A stretch of DNA of 64,000 bases from Actinospineispora eucalypti (lineage in GTDB: Bacteria > Actinomycetota > Actinomycetes > Mycobacteriales > Pseudonocardiaceae). Positions 8,332 through 16,708 of this stretch are shown here, in pieces. Made by a program: the position numbers and the translations under genes. The notes below the pieces were generated by a model. That model was not told where the DNA came from. It worked only from the letters and a program-made list of their open reading frames with translations, and searched no databases. The DNA is taken from positions 744,001 through 808,000 of the forward strand of contig JACHMT010000004.1 of the NCBI GenBank assembly GCA_014208095.1. The letters run 5' to 3'. Every line of letters starts with the position of its first letter. The first letter of the stretch is position 1.

Positions 8332-8709
8332 CCCGACCCACCCGCGCCCCGTCTCGACCACCCCCGCGCTCCCCACCTCACCGCCCGCTTCGCGGTGCTC
8401 CGCTGACCCGCGCTGCCCGCTTCTGTTGCGCTGCCCGCTTCTCCCGGTCCGGTCCGCTTGGTCCCGTCCTACCCGGCTTTGGTCGCGCCCCCTTTTCCGT
8501 CTCGCGCCGCACCTTCCCGCGTTCGGCGCTCGCCTCCCGGCAGCCGCGCGCTGCCTCGAAGATCATCAGGTACTCAGGGCTCTTTCGGGCCGCCAAGAAC
8601 AGCCCTGAGTGCCTGATGATCACCGATTTCGCCGTTCCCGCCCGCGTGGGCGGGGTGGGCGGCATCCTGCTAAGGGTGCTGACGGGGCCGTTTCGGGGGA
8701 GCGAGGTGC
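8332..8709. other. gene-free, C/T-rich intergenic stretch
   Basis: After the MocR stop the plus strand is pyrimidine-rich with cytosine runs (CACCCGCGCCCCGTCTCGACC and similar), with no believable gene on either strand. It contains one strong palindrome at 8561-8621, listed separately. Reading frames that span it have no recognisable domains and poor codon bias. Confidence 0.5.
8561..8621. repeat. long intergenic hairpin with 21-bp arms
   Basis: The arm at 8561-8581 (GATCATCAGGTACTCAGGGC plus T) matches the reverse complement of 8601-8621 with a single T/C difference, which would be a G-U pair in RNA; the loop is 19 nt. It could be a terminator, but the long arms and the absence of a U-tract make a REP-like element or regulatory RNA hairpin equally possible. 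Confidence 0.5.
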
Positions 8710-8727
8710 TGAGCGGCCGCCGGTCTG

Positions 8728-9294
8728 TTGCCGCGCCAGGACGAGTTGGCCGCCGATGAGGTGCGGTTGGTGCGCGGGATGGAAGTGACAACGGGCGAGC
8801 GCACCGCTTACGACCTGGCTCGCCGAGAGCCACTCACCGAGGCGGTGGTGGCGGTGGATGCGCTGTGCGCCCGGTTCGGGTTCCCGCCGGCCGAGTTGCT
8901 CGAGTTCGCCCGCCGCTACCCGGGGGCAAGGGGCGTCCGTCGGCTGCCGGAGGTGGTCGCGCTCGCCGATCCGAGGGCCGAGTCGCCGATGGAGACGCGG
9001 CCGCGCCTGTTGCTGGTGCTGGCGGGGTTGCCGCACCCGTGCGTGCAGTACCCGGTGCGCGACCGGTCCGGGCGGGTGGTGGCGACCGTTGACCAGGCCT
9101 ATCCGGCCGAGCGCATCGCCGTCGAGTACGAGGGCGGCGAGCACTTCACCCCGGACCGCGGCTCGCGGGACGTCTACCGCTACCCGCGCCGGACCGACCT
9201 GGGCTGGCGGGTCTTCCGCTACGCCGCCGCCGATGTGTACCGCCGGCCGACCGAGGTGGTCGCCGAAGTGGCCCGGGCGCCGCGGCCGCCGTGA
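8728..9294 (+). pseudogene. N-terminally truncated AbiEi/DUF559-type (Vsr-like fold) protein
   Basis: The frame from a TTG at 8728 encodes 188 residues. The C-terminal part (VDQAYPAERIAVEYEGGEHF, then TDLGWRVFRYAAADVYRRPT) matches DUF559-like endonuclease-fold domains common in actinobacteria, and the N-terminal part (VTTGERTAYDLARREPLTE) matches the middle of the usual protein of about 300 residues. An in-frame TGA at 8710-8712 blocks extension, and the missing N-terminal winged-helix region is not found upstream in any frame. I read it as a 5'-truncated remnant, although re-initiation at the TTG cannot be excluded. Confidence 0.5.
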
Positions 9295-9866
9295 CCATCA
9301 GTGCTTGTTGATCACGAATGGGGGGTGTGATTGTGGGGTCGGTGGGGTACGCGGGAACACAGAGGCGTTGTGCGTGCGGGAGCTAGCACAGCGCGGCCTG
9401 GTTTGTATAGCTGCGGTTGGGGCGCTTCCGTGAGCAAGCGCTGAGTAACCGGTAACGATTCGGCGACGAACGAACCTAACCGCCCGGCGCGGTGGGTGGT
9501 CCGTTGGCCCGAGTCGACCGGGCTACACGTGGCGATCAGGCGTCGGGGGCGGTGAAACTAAAGATCCGTCCGCTCCCCAGCTGGCGCGAACTTCCCGCCA
9601 GGGCGGGAGAAAAGAAAGCGGCCGGAGTCACCATCCCCCGAGACGGCGACTCCGGCCGGGCAACCATCCGTCCGCTCCCCAGTGGCGGATGGCTAGCTTC
9701 ACTTTCCCACTGTGCTGTGTGGAACCGTGCGGGCCGAAACCTCTTGCCCCCATTGTTGAGTGTGTGGGCCCTCCCGTACGTGGATTAAGCGTAAAACCAC
9801 ACGAAAGGAGGCCTTAGTTCGCTCAGTGTGAGCGGATGACCACGGGTTGGCCCCTTCCGGGCAGGC
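9295..9866. other. gene-poor intergenic region with paired repeats
   Basis: No convincing gene. It contains a hairpin TCCCGCC/GGCGGGA (9593-9608), an 11-bp inverted repeat CGGCCGGAGTC/GACTCCGGCCG (9619-9629 and 9648-9658) and a 17-nt direct repeat ATCCGTCCGCTCCCCAG at 9564-9580 and 9666-9682. An isolated strong ribosome-binding-like GAAAGGAGG follows near 9800 but leads to no coding frame. A 98-codon frame at 9492-9788 owes its repeated IRPLPS motif to the direct repeat and is not supported. The structured core could be an untranslated RNA. Confidence 0.35.
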
Positions 9867-11081
9867 CTACTGGAAGCGTAGTGCCTCGATCGGGCGCAGC
9901 GTCGAGGCCCGCAGGGCCGGGTATCCGCCGGCGACCACCCCGATCACCAGGCTGAACAGGAACGAGATGCCGACGGCCGTCCAGGAGACGGTCGGCGTGC
10001 CGAACCGCGGGGACAGCTGGGGAATGATCTGCGCGGCCACCAGTGTCATGCCGACCCCCACCGCCATGCCCACCATTCCGCCCAGCCCGGAAAGCACGGT
10101 CGACTCGATCAGGAACTGCTTCATGATCGCGCTGCGCCGGGCGCCGATGGCCTTGCGGATACCGATTTCCCGGGTTCGTTCGGTCACCGAGACCAGCATG
10201 ATGTTGGCGACCCCGATGCCGCCGACGATCAGCGAGATGCACGCGATCGCCACGGTGAAGATGGTCAGGAAGCCCAGCGTCTCGGTCATCCGGTCCAGCT
10301 GGTTCTGCATGACGTTGACCTTGAAGTCGCGCTTCTCCGGATCGTGGATGCTGTGCCGGGCGTCCAGCACGCTGGTGATCTGGTCCTGGGCCGCGCGCAC
10401 CGCCTGTGGGCTGGTCGCCTTCACGATGATCTGGTTCACCTCGTCCGTGCCGCCGGTCAGGTAGGCGCGCGCGGTACCCAGCGGCACCACGACCGCGTCG
10501 TCGTTCTGCCCGTTGGTGGCCAGCACCCCGATCACCGTGAAGGTGGAGTTGCCCAGCCGCACCTCCTTGCCCATGGCGTCCCCGGCGTTTCCGCCGAACA
10601 GGCTGACCACCGAGTTCGCCCCGAGCACCACCACCTTCGCGTTGCTGCGCGCCTGGGCGGCGGTGAACATGTTGCCCACCGCCAGGTCCCGGTCGGTGAT
10701 CTCCAGGTAGTCCGGCGTGGAGCCGAGCACCGAGGCCTGGAACTTGAGCTGGTTGTAGGTGGCCACGGCGGAGCCGGTGACCGTGGGCGTGACGCTGGCT
10801 ACCGCCGGGGCCTTCGAACGGTCCCGCAGCGCGGTGACGTCCCGGTCGGTGAGGTTCTGGATCTGGCCGCCGAGCGTACTGCCGGTGACCTTGGAGACGG
10901 TGAGCTGGTTGGCCAGCTTGCCGAACGAGTCGTTGAACCCGGCCTTGATGCCGTTGCCCAGTCCGACCAGCATGATCACCGCGGCAACGCCGATGATGAT
11001 GCCGAGCGTGGTGAGCACCGCGCGCAGTTTGTTCGCCTCGAGTCCTCGGGAGGCGATAACGATTGCTTCACGGAAGTTCAT
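9867..11081 (-). CDS. MacB/FtsX-type ABC transporter permease
   Basis: 404 residues. N-terminal transmembrane helix (RAVLTTLGIIIGVAAVIMLV, about 19-38), a large extracytoplasmic MacB periplasmic-core-like domain (about 50-260), then three helices at about 280-305, 330-355 and 365-390 with the FtsX signature TERTREIGIRKAIGARR. Such proteins work with a LolD-type ATPase in efflux or cell-envelope lipid/peptide handling. No ATPase gene is adjacent. It lies downstream of the kinase gene on the same strand, and a CTGAAAATGCG box like those before the response regulator precedes it, so it probably belongs to that regulon. Confidence 0.9.
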   Translation of the reverse strand: MNFREAIVIASRGLEANKLRAVLTTLGIIIGVAAVIMLVGLGNGIKAGFNDSFGKLANQLTVSKVTGSTLGGQIQNLTDRDVTALRDRSKAPAVASVTPTVTGSAVATYNQLKFQASVLGSTPDYLEITDRDLAVGNMFTAAQARSNAKVVVLGANSVVSLFGGNAGDAMGKEVRLGNSTFTVIGVLATNGQNDDAVVVPLGTARAYLTGGTDEVNQIIVKATSPQAVRAAQDQITSVLDARHSIHDPEKRDFKVNVMQNQLDRMTETLGFLTIFTVAIACISLIVGGIGVANIMLVSVTERTREIGIRKAIGARRSAIMKQFLIESTVLSGLGGMVGMAVGVGMTLVAAQIIPQLSPRFGTPTVSWTAVGISFLFSLVIGVVAGGYPALRASTLRPIEALRFQ

Positions 11082-11178
11082 TCGGGGCCGCCAAATCGTT
11101 TCACTCAGCCGTTCATGCCGTCGGTGACCACGTTCCCAGCCATTCCTGAAGGCCAGCTGAAAATGCGCTCTGAGGGGG
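11082..11178. promoter_or_regulatory. promoter gap of permease with response-regulator-like box
   Basis: CTGAAAATGCG at 11157-11167 followed by CTCTGA 11 bp on copies the first half of the double boxes found upstream of the response regulator gene (13421-13439 and 13458-13475). The spacing of half-sites by 11 bp fits an OmpR-family dimer. The second half-site is degenerate. Confidence 0.45.
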
Positions 11179-12660
11179 CTATTCGGACGCCAGCGGCAGT
11201 AGTACCCGGAATGTCGCCCCGCCGCCCGGTGTCGGGTGGTGGCGAACCGTGCCCTGGTGCGCCCCGACCACCCCGGCGACGATGGAAAGGCCCAGCCCGA
11301 CCCCCGTCTCGCCGCCCACCCGCGACCGCGCCGGGTCCACCCGGTAGAACCGCTCGAACACCCGCTCCGCGTCCGCCGCCGCCAGGCCCGGGCCGTGGTC
11401 GACCACCTCGAACAGCGCCCGTTCTTCGCCCGAGACCCCGACCCGGACCTCGACCGGGCTGTCCGCCGGCGTGTAGCGCAGCGCGTTGCCGATCAGGTTG
11501 GTGATCACCTGGCGGAGCGCCACCTCATCGCCGAGCACGATCGGCGCCGGGCCCTCGGGCTCCTCGCGCTCGGGCACGAACTCCAGCTTCACCGGCCGGT
11601 CCGGGGCGATCGCGCGAGCCGCCTCCACCGCGTCCGCCGCGAGCGGGATCAGGTCCACCGGCTCGGCCTCCAGCGGCCGCCGCTGGTCCAGCCGGGCCAG
11701 CAGGAGCAGGTCCTCCACCAGCAGGCCCATCCGGGTGGCCTCGGCCTCGATGCGGGCGAACAGCCGGGCGACCTCGTCCGGGTCCCTGGTCACCCCGTGC
11801 CGGTACAGCTCGGCGAACCCCCGGATGCTGGCGGTGGGGGTGCGCAGCTCGTGGCTGGCGTCCGCGACGAACTGGCGCAGCCGGTTCTCCGACTCGGTGC
11901 GCTGCGCAAACGCCGCCTCCAGCCGTTCCAGCATGCCGTTCAGGGTGACCGCCAGCCGGCCGATCTCGGTGCGCGCATCGGCCTGCTCGGGCACCCGCCG
12001 GGAGAGGTCACCGGAGGCCACGATGGCCTCGGCGGTGGACTCCACGTCGTTCAGCGGGCGCAGCCCGAGCCGCACCACCACCCGACCGAGCACCCCGATC
12101 AGCGTCAGCACCACCACGGTGACCACCAGCGCGATCAGCTGCAGCCGTCGCCGGGTCTCGGCCATGCCGGCCGTGTCCATCGCCACCGCCGTGCTGCCCG
12201 CGCCCGGCCGTTCCCAGACCAGTACCCGGAAGCGCCGTGAGCCGTCCGCGTCCGGCACCACCAGGTCGAACGGCCGCCCCACCTCACCCCGCGCGCGCAG
12301 GTCCTCCAGCGGCGGGATGGGCGGCAGCAGCGCCTGCTCATCCGGCGAGCGGACCAGCACGTGGCCGCCGCCGTCCCTGGTCTCGACCACCACGTCCCCG
12401 CCGACGCCGGCCAGCACCCCCGGCGGCGGTGGCCGGGGCGGCCCTTCCGGCGGCGGCCCGGGCGGCGGGCCCCGGCGGGCCTCGATGTACCGGATCCGGC
12501 TCTGGATCAGGGTCAGCTGGGCGTCCGTGCGGGTGTCCAGGTAGCGGGAGAGCAGCACCACGGTGGCCAGGTCGGTGGCCACCAGCCCCACCGCGGCCAG
12601 CAGGAGCACGCCGACGACCAGCCGGGTGCGCAGCGAGGCGCCCCGGATCCACCCGATCAC
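11179..12660 (-). CDS. sensor histidine kinase
   Basis: 493 residues from a GTG at 12660 that overlaps the response regulator stop (GTGA). Transmembrane helix at about residues 12-32, an extracellular proline-rich linker (RRGPPPGPPPEGPPRPPPPG) and sensor segment, a second helix near 155-180, HAMP, HisKA with the phospho-accepting histidine in DASHELRTPTASIRG (about His268), and HATPase_c with N, G1 and G2 boxes (NLIGNALRYTP, DHGPGLA, GVGLGLSIV). Overall it resembles the MprB/TcrY group of actinobacterial kinases; the signal is unknown. Confidence 0.93.
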   Translation of the reverse strand: MIGWIRGASLRTRLVVGVLLLAAVGLVATDLATVVLLSRYLDTRTDAQLTLIQSRIRYIEARRGPPPGPPPEGPPRPPPPGVLAGVGGDVVVETRDGGGHVLVRSPDEQALLPPIPPLEDLRARGEVGRPFDLVVPDADGSRRFRVLVWERPGAGSTAVAMDTAGMAETRRRLQLIALVVTVVVLTLIGVLGRVVVRLGLRPLNDVESTAEAIVASGDLSRRVPEQADARTEIGRLAVTLNGMLERLEAAFAQRTESENRLRQFVADASHELRTPTASIRGFAELYRHGVTRDPDEVARLFARIEAEATRMGLLVEDLLLLARLDQRRPLEAEPVDLIPLAADAVEAARAIAPDRPVKLEFVPEREEPEGPAPIVLGDEVALRQVITNLIGNALRYTPADSPVEVRVGVSGEERALFEVVDHGPGLAAADAERVFERFYRVDPARSRVGGETGVGLGLSIVAGVVGAHQGTVRHHPTPGGGATFRVLLPLASE

Positions 12661-13376
12661 GTGCGGGGCAGCCGCAGGCTGTAGCCGACCCCGCGCAGGG
12701 TGTGGATGAGCGGCGGGTCCACCCGGTCGACCTTCCGGCGCAGCATGCTGATGTACGACTCCACGATCCGGCCGTCGCCGGCGAAGTCGTAGCGCCACAC
12801 GTGGTCCAGGATCTGCGCCTTGGAGAGCACCTTGTCCGCGTTGTGCATCAGGTAGCGCAGCAGCTTGAACTCGGTGGGGGAGAGCTGGATGAGCGCGCCG
12901 GCCCGGCGCACGTCGTGGGTGTCCTCGGCCAGCTCCAGGTCAGCGAAGCGCAGGACGCCGTCGGCCGGCTGGCCGCCGGGGTCGGACCGGGTGCGGCGCA
13001 GCACGGTGCGGATGCGGGCGATCAGCTCCTCCAGGCTGAACGGCTTGGTGATGTAGTCGTCGCCGCCGATGGTCAGGCCGGTCAGCTTGTCCGGCATCTG
13101 GTCCCGGGCGGTGAGGAAGATCACCGGCACGGCCGCGCCACCGCCGCGCAGCTGCTTGGTGACCTCGAAGCCGTCCAGGTCGGGCAGCATCACGTCCAAC
13201 ACCACCAGGTGCGGCGCCCACTGCCGGGCCGCGCGCAGGGCCTCGCTGCCGGAGCTCGCGGTGCGCACCTGGTAGCCGACGAACCGCAGCGCCGCACTCA
13301 GCAGCTCGACGATGTTGGCGTCGTCGTCCACCACCAGCAGCCGGACACCCTCCGCGTCCGCGGGTCTCTCACTCAT
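12657..13376 (-). CDS. OmpR-family response regulator
   Basis: 239 residues from the ATG at 13376 (a GTG three codons earlier is possible). Receiver domain at about residues 10-125 with the phosphorylation aspartate in VVLDVMLPDLDG, the switch threonine in FLTARD and the lysine in ITKPFSLEEL. Winged-helix DNA-binding domain at about 140-238 (LSPTEFKLLRYLM, DGRIVESYISMLRRKVD). The stop overlaps the kinase start. Two tandem-repeat boxes lie just upstream, between this gene and a divergent secreted-peptide gene, suggesting autoregulation. Confidence 0.95.
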   Translation of the reverse strand: MSERPADAEGVRLLVVDDDANIVELLSAALRFVGYQVRTASSGSEALRAARQWAPHLVVLDVMLPDLDGFEVTKQLRGGGAAVPVIFLTARDQMPDKLTGLTIGGDDYITKPFSLEELIARIRTVLRRTRSDPGGQPADGVLRFADLELAEDTHDVRRAGALIQLSPTEFKLLRYLMHNADKVLSKAQILDHVWRYDFAGDGRIVESYISMLRRKVDRVDPPLIHTLRGVGYSLRLPRT

Positions 13377-13420
13377 TGCCGACACTATGACCTGCGCACC
13401 TATAGTCCAGCCACAAATTG

Positions 13421-13475
13421 GCTGAAAATAAGCTGAAAGTCCACCCGGTCGAGCAATCTGAAAATGAGCTGAAAG
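13421..13475. promoter_or_regulatory. two copies of a CTGAAA direct-repeat box
   Basis: GCTGAAAATAAGCTGAAAG (13421-13439) and CTGAAAATGAGCTGAAAG (13458-13475) each hold two CTGAAA half-sites 11 bp apart. They lie in the divergent promoter between the response regulator gene and the secreted peptide gene. This is typical OmpR-family operator geometry, and a related box precedes the permease at 11157. Confidence 0.6.
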
Positions 13476-13578
13476 GTCGTTAGGAAGTCGATGAAGAGGG
13501 CGGATCTCGGCGATGATCTAAGCTACTGTCGCGGCTCGTTCGGACCATTCAATAGTCCGACGGAACCGGGAGTAAAAC

Positions 13579-13869
13579 GTGACGCGATTTGTCAGAGGCG
13601 CAATTGTGGGCCTGGTGGTTGCGGGAATCGGCGCGTTCGGGTCGGTGGGTGTCGCGCAGGCCGCGACCCCGGCGATGTCCGGCGCCGTGCTCTCCCCCGC
13701 GAACCCCCCGCACCCCGGGCCGCCCCCGCCGCGCAAGTTCCGGGCCAAGTTCAAGTCGAGGGAGGACTGCGAGCGGCGCGGTGGCCATGACTTCCCCGGC
13801 CACCGGGACCGCTGGGAGTGCCGCCAGGGACCGGACCGCAACAACCCGTGGGAGATCTGGAACAACTGA
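13579..13869 (+). CDS. small secreted protein
   Basis: 96 residues, GTG start after a GGGAG ribosome site. A clear signal peptide (residues 1-29: MTRFVRG, hydrophobic core, cleavage after AQA) precedes a proline-rich linker (NPPHPGPPPP) and a charged domain with two cysteines (REDCERRGG, WECRQG) that could form one disulfide. No family recognised. It shares a control region containing CTGAAA boxes with the adjacent two-component system, so it may be an exported target or effector of that envelope response. Confidence 0.8.
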   Translation: MTRFVRGAIVGLVVAGIGAFGSVGVAQAATPAMSGAVLSPANPPHPGPPPPRKFRAKFKSREDCERRGGHDFPGHRDRWECRQGPDRNNPWEIWNN

Positions 13870-13885
13870 CTTCCTGATCGAGGAG

Positions 13886-13924
13886 GACGCGGCGCCGTGC
13901 ATCCCCCACGCACGGCGCCGCGTC
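13886..13924 (+). terminator. hairpin terminator after the secreted protein gene
   Basis: GACGCGGCGCCGTGC (13886-13900) and GCACGGCGCCGCGTC (13910-13924) are perfect 15-nt arms with a 9-nt loop, 16 nt after the stop codon, followed by CTTTCC. A very stable stem of the kind common after actinobacterial genes. Confidence 0.75.
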
Positions 13925-14034
13925 CTTTCCGGGGGCGCGGGGACCCCGTTCCCACCCTCACCGAACGGAACCGACGCGTGGTTGTGCTCCGTGCCCGGTA
14001 CCCGGTCACGTGTGCGCTGTTCCGGGCCTGCGCT

Positions 14035-14138
14035 GTAGCTGGGGGAGTTGAACCCCCGGTGCTGCCCGCCGCACTCCAGCAAGTCGCCGGCCTTGCCCCG
14101 CCGGCGGTGGGGTTTGCGTCCGCTTCCCGTTCGGCTAC
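14035..14138 (-). ncRNA. tRNA-like sequence downstream of DIP1984-family gene
   Basis: Read on the minus strand, 14040-14057 give a perfect T-arm (GGGGGTTCAACTCCCCC: 5-bp stem, 7-nt loop TTCAACT). It is closed by GCTAC (14039-14035) pairing with GTAGC (14138-14134). CCG AACGGGAAG CGG after the 5' arm resembles a D-arm, and a GCCGGC stem plus other GC-rich arms fill the middle. No normal anticodon arm and no encoded CCA were found, and only 5 closing pairs form, so it is not a regular tRNA. It starts about 20 nt after the upstream gene's stop on the same strand. Confidence 0.45.
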
Positions 14139-14157
14139 CTGCTCCCGCGCCTCGGCC

Positions 14158-14622
14158 TCAGTCCAGCAGCTCCACCGTCCAGTTCGCCTGCTGGATCCGT
14201 CCGTCCAGCTCGCGGATCTCCCTGGCCACCTGGTCGGCCCGCTGGCGCAGCTCGGTCACCGGCAGCGCGGTCAGCTGGCGCAGCTCGGAGCGCAGCTGCC
14301 GGTACCCGCCACCCTGCACCGCCGCCGCGTCGGCGGAGTTGATCAGCACCGCGTGCCGCAGCCGCAGCGCGTCCCGGCGGGCCAGAGCGTCGGTCATGGT
14401 GCCGTCCCCGCCGAGGTCGGTCGCCGAGTTGGTGCGGTTGATCCGCCTGATCAGCACCTCCAGCTGGTCGATCAGGCCGTCCGCCTCGGTGAGCAGGGCT
14501 CCGGCGTCCTCGGCCGGCTCGGTGCCCTCCTGGTACTGCGCGTTCGCGGCGATCCGGGCGCGCAGCTGCTCCACCCGGCGCCGCGAGTCCGCGCGCAGCG
14601 CCAACGCCTTGGCAAGCTTCAT
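14158..14622 (-). CDS. DIP1984-family (septicolysin-like) protein
   Basis: 154 residues from the ATG at 14622 (MKLAKALALRADSRRRVEQL), which gives the family's usual length; a longer frame upstream is unsupported. Highly helical: coiled-coil-like N-terminus, EGTEPAEDAGALL, then LIRRINRTNSATDL and the C-terminal REIRELDGRIQQANWTVELL, all family hallmarks. The biochemical function is unknown. A tRNA-like sequence follows directly on the same strand, which I consider the most informative context. Confidence 0.85.
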   Translation of the reverse strand: MKLAKALALRADSRRRVEQLRARIAANAQYQEGTEPAEDAGALLTEADGLIDQLEVLIRRINRTNSATDLGGDGTMTDALARRDALRLRHAVLINSADAAAVQGGGYRQLRSELRQLTALPVTELRQRADQVAREIRELDGRIQQANWTVELLD

Positions 14623-14789
14623 CGGGCGATCATGGCGCACCGCCGGTCCGGGCGCAGCCGCTTTTCGGGACCGCTCCCACAGCTGACACATAGGCTGCTG
14701 GTTGACCCGTCGGGTAACGGATTTCTCGTTACTCGCCGGTTTCGTGCACCCTATTCCGTGGATGCTACGGATCGCACTGGAGAGCGCAC

Positions 14790-15281
14790 ATGACGGAGCC
14801 CACTACCCGGATCGCGTATCTGGTGCGCATGCTGTCCAACAGCCTCAGCCAGCAGGTCGAACGGGCGTTGCGCCCTCTGGCCCTGACCCAGGCCCAACTG
14901 GCCGCTCTGGCCCAGCTGGAGATCGGTCCGGAGGAGGGCCTCTCCGGCGCCGAGCTCGGACGGCGGGCCGGCGTCACCGCCCAGTCCATGTCCACCTCGC
15001 TGGCCGGGCTGGAGCGGCGGGGGCTGGTGCTGCGCGCCCCGCACCCGACCCACGGCCGGGTGATCCAGGTGCAGATCACCGAGGACGGCAGCCGGCTGCT
15101 CGAGCGGGCGCAGCAGCTGACCCGGCCGGTGGACGCGCGCGCGCTGGCGCTGCTCGACGACAAGGAGCGTGAGCAGCTGCGTGAGCTGCTGTTGCGCACC
15201 ATGACCGCCGTCGGCCTGCCGGCGCCGGCCGACCCGCTGGAGTCGGACGGGCGCCCCCGGGTCGAGGTGCCCAGAATCTGA
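14790..15281 (+). CDS. MarR-family transcriptional regulator
   Basis: 163 residues, ATG at 14790. Winged helix-turn-helix typical of MarR: LTQAQLAALAQLEIG, then GAELGRRAGVTAQSMSTSLA (recognition region about 62-82) and the wing (APHPTHGRVIQVQIT). Dimerisation helices lie at both ends. It converges with the MFS transporter gene (5 nt between stops), so co-regulation is plausible but not shown by shared promoters. Confidence 0.9.
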   Translation: MTEPTTRIAYLVRMLSNSLSQQVERALRPLALTQAQLAALAQLEIGPEEGLSGAELGRRAGVTAQSMSTSLAGLERRGLVLRAPHPTHGRVIQVQITEDGSRLLERAQQLTRPVDARALALLDDKEREQLRELLLRTMTAVGLPAPADPLESDGRPRVEVPRI

Positions 15282-15285
15282 GGCA

Positions 15286-16449
15286 CTAGGCCACGGGATC
15301 GCGGCTGGCCGCGGTGGCCAACCGGAAGACCGCCAGCGCGAGCAGCCCGAGCAGCGCGGACGCCGGGGCCAGCCCGCCGACCCCGGAGCCGGCCAGCACC
15401 ACCCCGCCCAGCCCGCCGGCCAGGGCAACGCCCAGGTAGGTGGACGTGGTGTTGAGCACGAGCGCCTGGGTGCCCACCGGGCCGGCCAGCCGCAGCAGCC
15501 GCGCCTGGATGGCCGGGGCGTTGAAGAAGGCCGCCCCGCCCCAGACCAGCGAGACCGGCCCGAGCAGCCACAGCGGCACCGGCCGGGCCAGCCAGAACAG
15601 CCCCAGCACGGCGATCGACCCGACCAGCGTGGCCATCCCGACGGACAGCGCGCGGTCCGGCCCCCACCGGTCGGTGGCCCGGCCGCCGGCCCAGATGCAC
15701 ACCACGCCGGCGATGCCGGCCAGCGCGAACAGCAGCGCGCGGGCGCTCTGGCCCGCACCGGCCACCTCCCGGGTGAACGGGCCGAAGTAGGTCAGCATCA
15801 TCATGCTGCCGGTGATGGTGACCGCGTTGGCCACCAGGCCGAGGCTGACCGGCCGGCGGCTCAGCGTGCGCAGCTGCTCGCGCAGGGGCGGCGGGGCCGG
15901 CGGGCGCTGCTCCGGCACGCTGGCCAGCACGGCGACCAACGCTGTGGCGCCGCCCACGGCGACCGCCGCGAACGTGGCCCGCCAGCCGAACACCCCGCCG
16001 ATCCAGGTGCCCAGCGGCACCCCGGCGGCGATCGACCCGGTCACCCCGACCGAGACGAGGCCCAGGTAGCGGCCCAGCTTCTCCGGCGGGGCGAGCGTGG
16101 CGGCCAGCGCGAACATCGCCGGCGTGGCCATCGCCGCCGCCAGCGCGGCGAGCACCCGCAGCCCCATCAGTACCTCGAACCCCGGGGTCACCGCGGCCGC
16201 CGCGTTGGCCCCGACGAACAGCACCAGCGCGGTGGTGAGCAGCCGGCGTCGCCGCCACGGCGCGGTGCCGACCGCGGCGAGCGGCGCGGCCAGCGCCACG
16301 ACCAGGGAGAACACGGTCACCAGCTGGCCGGCCGCCGCCTCGCTCACCGCCAGGTCCCGGGCAATCTCGGGCAGCACGCCGGCCACCACGTAGTCGTCGG
16401 TGTAGAACGTGAACACCGCGAACGTGAGGACGAGCAACCAGCCGGGCAT
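15286..16449 (-). CDS. MFS transporter, DHA1-like drug/metabolite efflux
   Basis: 387 residues with 12 predicted membrane helices. Start MPGWLLVLTFAVFTFYTDDY; the loop after helix 2 carries the shortened APWRRRRL version of motif A, and the motif-C-like region is GLVSVGVTGSIAAGVPLGTW. Resembles the AraJ/CmlA-type DHA1 exporters. Substrate unknown. It faces the MarR regulator gene; such pairs are often drug or phenolic responsive. Confidence 0.88.
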   Translation of the reverse strand: MPGWLLVLTFAVFTFYTDDYVVAGVLPEIARDLAVSEAAAGQLVTVFSLVVALAAPLAAVGTAPWRRRRLLTTALVLFVGANAAAAVTPGFEVLMGLRVLAALAAAMATPAMFALAATLAPPEKLGRYLGLVSVGVTGSIAAGVPLGTWIGGVFGWRATFAAVAVGGATALVAVLASVPEQRPPAPPPLREQLRTLSRRPVSLGLVANAVTITGSMMMLTYFGPFTREVAGAGQSARALLFALAGIAGVVCIWAGGRATDRWGPDRALSVGMATLVGSIAVLGLFWLARPVPLWLLGPVSLVWGGAAFFNAPAIQARLLRLAGPVGTQALVLNTTSTYLGVALAGGLGGVVLAGSGVGGLAPASALLGLLALAVFRLATAASRDPVA

Positions 16450-16510
16450 GATCGGAAACCTAGGGCTCGCCGGGTTGGGTAGCGAGCGGGTTTCGCGGTG
16501 CCGGTTAGCG

Positions 16511-16564
16511 TGCTGGTGCTGGTGCTGGTGCTGGTGCTGGTGCTGGTGCCGGTGCCGGTGCCGG
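16511..16564. repeat. hexanucleotide tandem repeat
   Basis: TGCTGG repeated six times (16511-16546) followed by TGCCGG three times (16547-16564), nine 6-bp units in all. Lies about 60 bp upstream of the MFS gene start, so copy-number change could affect that promoter. Confidence 0.85.
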
Positions 16565-16708
16565 TTCGGGTGCGGTGCCGGTTCTAAAGATCGGCTTGGA
16601 CGGCCGCGGCTGCGTTGGTCTGCCGCGGCTTCGGCGCGGCCGTTGCGCCGGGCTCGGTCTGTCGGCTACGGAACGTAGCCTTGCCCGGCCGGGTTCGGCG
16701 GGCATTCG

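Noticed and set aside
9492-9788. 98-residue protein with repeated IRPLPS motif
   Set aside because: The repeat comes from a 17-nt DNA direct repeat; codon bias is poor and no ribosome site precedes it.
14035-14138. Ordinary tRNA gene or tmRNA
   Set aside because: The T-arm is right, but the acceptor has five pairs, no anticodon loop with a normal TNNNR pattern is found, and no tmRNA tag frame or CCA is seen.
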